Assembly (NCBI GenBank): GCA_046316495.1
Contig: JBKDAM010000038.1
Location: 1-64,000 of the forward strand
Length of the DNA: 64,000 nt
Direction of reading: 5' to 3'
Source: M3007 sp046316495
Lineage (GTDB): Bacteria; Bacteroidota; Bacteroidia; Chitinophagales; Saprospiraceae
The position numbers and the translations under genes are program-made. Of this stretch, positions 60,951-64,000 are shown one piece after another. The notes beneath the pieces are model-generated. The model did not search any database, had not been told where the DNA came from, and saw nothing but the letters and a program-made list of their open reading frames with translations. Within the stretch, counting starts at the first letter, position 1. Each line of letters begins with the position of its first letter.

Positions 60951-61141
60951 TAAATACAGGTAAAATAGTATGCATAATGCTGATAAGCCATAAAAACAAA
61001 CAATAATGGCACATAAAATGTAAATAGATCCCGTTCAAAAAATTGAATTTGTTGAATTACTCTACATAAAAACCATTGAAATTTTTACAATTTCAATCCA
61101 ACAAACCCACTTATCAAACCTCTAGCGTCCATAAAGTAAGA

Positions 61142-61705
61142 ATGAGCGTAAACAGAATCCACATAATGGGTGCCCCTGGTGCCGGAATCACTACTCTAGG
61201 TAAATCCTTGGCATCAGCGTTGGATTTTATGCACTTCGACGCTGATGACTACCACTGGTTTACAACTGATCCAGAGCCTTATAGAAGAAAAAGAAACCCA
61301 GACCACCGCCGAAAACTACTCTCCGAAGACCTTCAAAAAGAAAAAAACTGGATCCTAACCGGCTCTATTTGCGACTGGGGAACCATCTTTGCACCCCAAT
61401 TCCAAGCCATTATCTTTTGTACTGCACCTACAACTGTTCGTTTAGAACGAATCAAGGAAAGAGAATTGGCCCGATATGGGGACCAACGTCTCACCAATGG
61501 AGGCGACCTGCAAATCGTCTTTGAAAAATTCGTAGATTGGGCAGCCGCTTATGAAACAAATATGGAAAGAAGTAGAAGTTTGATAAAAGAACTTGAGTGG
61601 GTTGACCAATTTTGCAACTGTCCTGTGCTTCAACTAAATACAGCGTCCAACCACGAAAACTATACAGATCAAGTCCAGTCCTGGTTAAATAAAATCGCTA
61701 TCTAA
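61142..61705 (+). CDS. Adenylate-kinase-like P-loop protein with an altered Walker A
   Basis: Starting at 61142 (MSVNRIHIMGAPGAGITTL) the protein has 187 aa; the earlier frame start at 61076 lacks support. It resembles P-loop nucleoside/nucleotide kinases (HFDADDYHWFTTDPEPY, RRKRNPDHRRKLL). The phosphate-binding loop reads GAPGAGITT, with isoleucine where Walker A has lysine. I recall related proteins with GSGTTT at this spot, so the change may be normal for the family. Substrate unknown. It is directly followed by the DMT transporter gene. Confidence 0.75.
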   Translation: MSVNRIHIMGAPGAGITTLGKSLASALDFMHFDADDYHWFTTDPEPYRRKRNPDHRRKLLSEDLQKEKNWILTGSICDWGTIFAPQFQAIIFCTAPTTVRLERIKERELARYGDQRLTNGGDLQIVFEKFVDWAAAYETNMERSRSLIKELEWVDQFCNCPVLQLNTASNHENYTDQVQSWLNKIAI

Positions 61706-62572
61706 ATGCTATTTCTACTATTATCCATCCTTTGCTCCGTTCTAATTGGCTTTGTATTCAAACTATTCGGCCGCTTCCAAATCGACAGTTTCCAAGCAAT
61801 CGTTTTCAATTATTTTACTTGTGTGATTTGTGGATGGATCTACGCAAACGACCTACCCATAGGCCCAGGAACAGGCGATGAGGGTAAATGGCTGCCCTAT
61901 GCACTGTTTCTCGGAGTGGTATTTATCACTGGATTTACGGGAGCAGCACTTACAGTCCGGTATTTTGGAGTAACCGTTAGCCAGATAATGCAAAAAATGA
62001 GTATCGTCGCCACGGTCCCATTTGCCATTTTAGTTTATAATGAAACTACCAGATTGGGAAAAATCATTGGAATCGTCCTAGCCCTCGCCGCTATCATTTT
62101 AGTAAACTGGCCTAAGCACAAAAATGAATCACAAAGCGCTAATAACCGATTATGGATCCCAGCAGTGACTTGGTTGCTAGCCGCAATTATTGAGATAACC
62201 TTCCTTTGGGTTCAGGGCGAACAATATGTAGATCCCTCCAATGTACGTTTTATAAGCACCGTCTTCGCAGCTGCAGGAACGCTTGGATTTGCCGCTGCCC
62301 TTTATGGATGGAGTACTGGCAAACTCATCTACAACAATAAAAATGTATTAGGGGGCATCCTTCTCGGAATTCCCAACTTCGGAAGCATGTACTTCCTGCT
62401 CCTTTCGTTAAGCACAGGACTCGAGGGCTCTTTTGTCTTCCCGGTAGTAAATGTTGGAATTATTCTAGCGACTACAATCGGAGCAACTTGGATCTTTAAA
62501 GAAAAACTATCAACCACCAACTGGCTGGGGGTAGCTGCAGCGCTAGGTGCTATATTACTTATGGCTTTTTAA
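61706..62572 (+). CDS. DMT-superfamily (EamA) transporter
   Basis: The 288-aa protein has about ten transmembrane helices in two EamA halves, beginning MLFLLLSILCSVLIGFVFKLF. GVTVSQIMQKMSIVATVPFAIL is the conserved helix ending the first half, and IFKEKLSTTNWLGVAAALGAILL closes the second. It probably exports or imports a small metabolite; the substrate is not evident. Its ATG follows the stop of the kinase-like gene with no gap, so they are cotranscribed. Confidence 0.82.
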   Translation: MLFLLLSILCSVLIGFVFKLFGRFQIDSFQAIVFNYFTCVICGWIYANDLPIGPGTGDEGKWLPYALFLGVVFITGFTGAALTVRYFGVTVSQIMQKMSIVATVPFAILVYNETTRLGKIIGIVLALAAIILVNWPKHKNESQSANNRLWIPAVTWLLAAIIEITFLWVQGEQYVDPSNVRFISTVFAAAGTLGFAAALYGWSTGKLIYNNKNVLGGILLGIPNFGSMYFLLLSLSTGLEGSFVFPVVNVGIILATTIGATWIFKEKLSTTNWLGVAAALGAILLMAF

Positions 62573-62577
62573 AATAA

Positions 62578-62606
62578 TTGGGCCTGAAGCAAACGCACAG
62601 GCCCAA
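62578..62606. terminator. Terminator between convergent transporter and phosphorylase genes
   Basis: TTGGGCCTG pairs with CAGGCCCAA over an 11-base loop, just after the transporter stop and before the phosphorylase stop. Confidence 0.8.
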
Positions 62607-62617
62607 TCAAAATAACT

Positions 62618-64000
62618 TTATAACCACCGAACCAAACCGAAATCCTGCCGGTGAACTAACAGTGGATGAGTAGGATACATCCTGAAACCATACTCAAAAA
62701 CGCCAGACTGTGAGGGAATCATATCGCAGGTGTACGTTACGTCCGTTCCATGCTGCTTACCTGGCATTAACGGATGTACACTCAGTAAGTCCAGTTCCGT
62801 CTCTGATTTCCTTCTGAAAAAGACCAGCTCCACGCCAATATCCTTGGATTGCAGCTCCTGAATATTTAACGTGACTGCAGCCTTGAAATCTGTTCCTAAC
62901 CGAAAGGAGTGGTTAAAAGTGTCTGGGGCCTCCAAATGCTTTAACTCGATGGCATCCCAAATGCGACGCACCCTGTTTTTCCAAGCAACCAACTCGGTAG
63001 CATTTTTTAAGTGATCCCCTTTGATTGATTTACTAGACGCATACAGCTTAGAATAGTAGTTCGCTTCATAGTCATCCAACATCCGCCCCATTACAAACGA
63101 AGGTACAATCTCAGCAATTGTCTTTTTTATATGACTTACCCAACGTAGGGAAATACCTTTTTCGTCCTGATCATAATACGTAGGAACAATATCATTTTCC
63201 AAAATATTATAAATCGTTTCTGCATCAAGCTCGTTTTGAAGGGTTGGATCATCATACGTGCTCTTTTCAGGCAAAGCCCAACCAGCACCAGGACGGTATC
63301 CCTCGCACCACCAACCATCCAAAACAGAAAAGTTCATAACACCATTCATCACCGCCTTCATACCTGAAGTACCACTTGCCTCCAAAGGGCGTGTTGGCGT
63401 GTTCAACCAAATATCTACCCCCTGAACCAATAACTTAGCCATTTCCATGCTATAATTTTCTAAGAAAATGACCTTACCCTTAAACAAAGGATTTTTAGTG
63501 GTATTATAAATAAATCGAATAAATTCCTGGCCGTGTTTGTCTGCAGGATGCGCTTTTCCTGCAAAAAGGAAAATAACGGGTCGGTCGGCATTGTTCACAA
63601 TTTCAGCAAGGCGTTGCTCGTTACTAAAAAGCAACGTCGCACGCTTGTACGTCGCAAAACGGCGCGCAAACCCTATAACCAAAGCGTCTTCTCGAATTGA
63701 ATTCGTGATTTCAAAGATGGATCTAGGATTTTCACCCCTACGGGTATAGTCAGTGTTAAGACTGCTTTTTACCCAATTTAACAACTTGGACTTTAATACC
63801 CGCCGAATCGCCATAATCTCCTCCGGAGCTACCTCCATAATCTTCGCCCACTGCTTCGGGTCCGATTGCTTCGCCTCAAACCCTTTTCCAAGCTTACTCC
63901 GATAAAAGTCCAACCACTCACTAGCTACCCAAGTATAAAAATGAACACTATTCGTTACATGACCAATGTTCGATTCAGCGTAATGATAGTCTGGATGTAA
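62618..64000 (-). CDS. glgP: Alpha-glucan phosphorylase (GT35), C-terminal part
   Basis: This minus-strand frame continues through the window edge, so the N-terminus is missing; the edge reads LHPDYHYAESNIGHVTNSVHFYTW. The visible ~460 residues carry the phosphorylase core with PLP-binding lysine in RPLEASGTSGMKAVMNG, DGWWCEGYRPGAGWALPE, and FARRFATYKRATLLF. This is the shorter alpha-glucan phosphorylase type (TIGR02094-like) rather than the classical glycogen phosphorylase. It releases glucose 1-phosphate from glycogen or other alpha-1,4-glucans. The C-terminal ~100 residues after VWKNRVRRIW-like region are a beta-rich extension. Confidence 0.9.
   Translation of the reverse strand, partial: LHPDYHYAESNIGHVTNSVHFYTWVASEWLDFYRSKLGKGFEAKQSDPKQWAKIMEVAPEEIMAIRRVLKSKLLNWVKSSLNTDYTRRGENPRSIFEITNSIREDALVIGFARRFATYKRATLLFSNEQRLAEIVNNADRPVIFLFAGKAHPADKHGQEFIRFIYNTTKNPLFKGKVIFLENYSMEMAKLLVQGVDIWLNTPTRPLEASGTSGMKAVMNGVMNFSVLDGWWCEGYRPGAGWALPEKSTYDDPTLQNELDAETIYNILENDIVPTYYDQDEKGISLRWVSHIKKTIAEIVPSFVMGRMLDDYEANYYSKLYASSKSIKGDHLKNATELVAWKNRVRRIWDAIELKHLEAPDTFNHSFRLGTDFKAAVTLNIQELQSKDIGVELVFFRRKSETELDLLSVHPLMPGKQHGTDVTYTCDMIPSQSGVFEYGFRMYPTHPLLVHRQDFGLVRWL

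Overview
The window comes from a member of the Bacteroidetes, most likely Saprospiria or Chitinophagia. The evidence is the promoter style (TAnnTTTG -7 boxes, sometimes with TTTG about 20 bases upstream), a type IX secretion sorting domain, TonB-dependent receptors with carboxypeptidase-like N-termini, DUF2723, DUF3078 and DUF6913 proteins, OmpA-PD40 fusions, and a mevalonate-pathway HMG-CoA synthase with carotenoid genes. The species assignment is inference. Most of the window is ordinary chromosomal backbone.

Layout. 1-2030 is a gene graveyard: a decayed HsdR (type I restriction) C-terminus directly abutting an intact IS200/IS605-like transposase, a cluster of REP-like palindromes, and a broken four-helix-bundle (S23/IVP-like) gene. 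2031-14355 carries comM, rlmB, a TonB receptor next to a type IX secreted protein with an internal duplication, a dehydrogenase/glycosyltransferase pair and a nucleoid-associated protein. 14435-23400 holds HMG-CoA synthase, envelope proteins, an M23 peptidase behind a near-consensus promoter, and an lpxK-led operon. 23516-31066 is housekeeping: rlmN, recA, lon, and rplM-rpsI-rpsB-tsf with a terminator between rpsB and tsf. 31266-34386 has an HD phosphohydrolase, a DUF937 protein, the RNase P RNA gene and an MFS transporter. 34471-49965 has a DUF2723 protein, dapD, kdsD, prfC, a subtilase with a long insertion, a vWA-type membrane protein, a CruF-like carotenoid gene, a glutamine amidotransferase, a sodium symporter and carA. 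50061-57138 has cutA, crtY and coaE, an outer-membrane receptor, a BatA/B-like vWA protein, dapA and a DUF6913 protein. 57229-64000 has an OmpA-PD40 protein, a stand-alone nitric oxide synthase oxygenase, a P-loop kinase-like protein, a DMT transporter and a partial alpha-glucan phosphorylase.

The most interesting structure is at 59160-60954. The NOS gene is bracketed by two direct copies of an element that looks like a minus-strand small RNA gene. Each copy has a TTTG promoter box, a 5' stem enclosing a 31-nt GGA-rich loop, a conserved single-stranded tail and a strong terminator. The 5' stem shows compensatory changes between copies, and a 12-base motif lies exactly 42 bases upstream of the TTTG box in each. 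I do not recognise it as a known RNA family.

Genes that work together include HMG-CoA synthase, crtY and the CruF-like protein (isoprenoid to monocyclic carotenoid, perhaps saproxanthin-like), dapA and dapD (diaminopimelate/lysine), lpxK and kdsD (LPS inner core and lipid A), and rpsB/tsf/rplM/rpsI/prfC/rnpB (translation).
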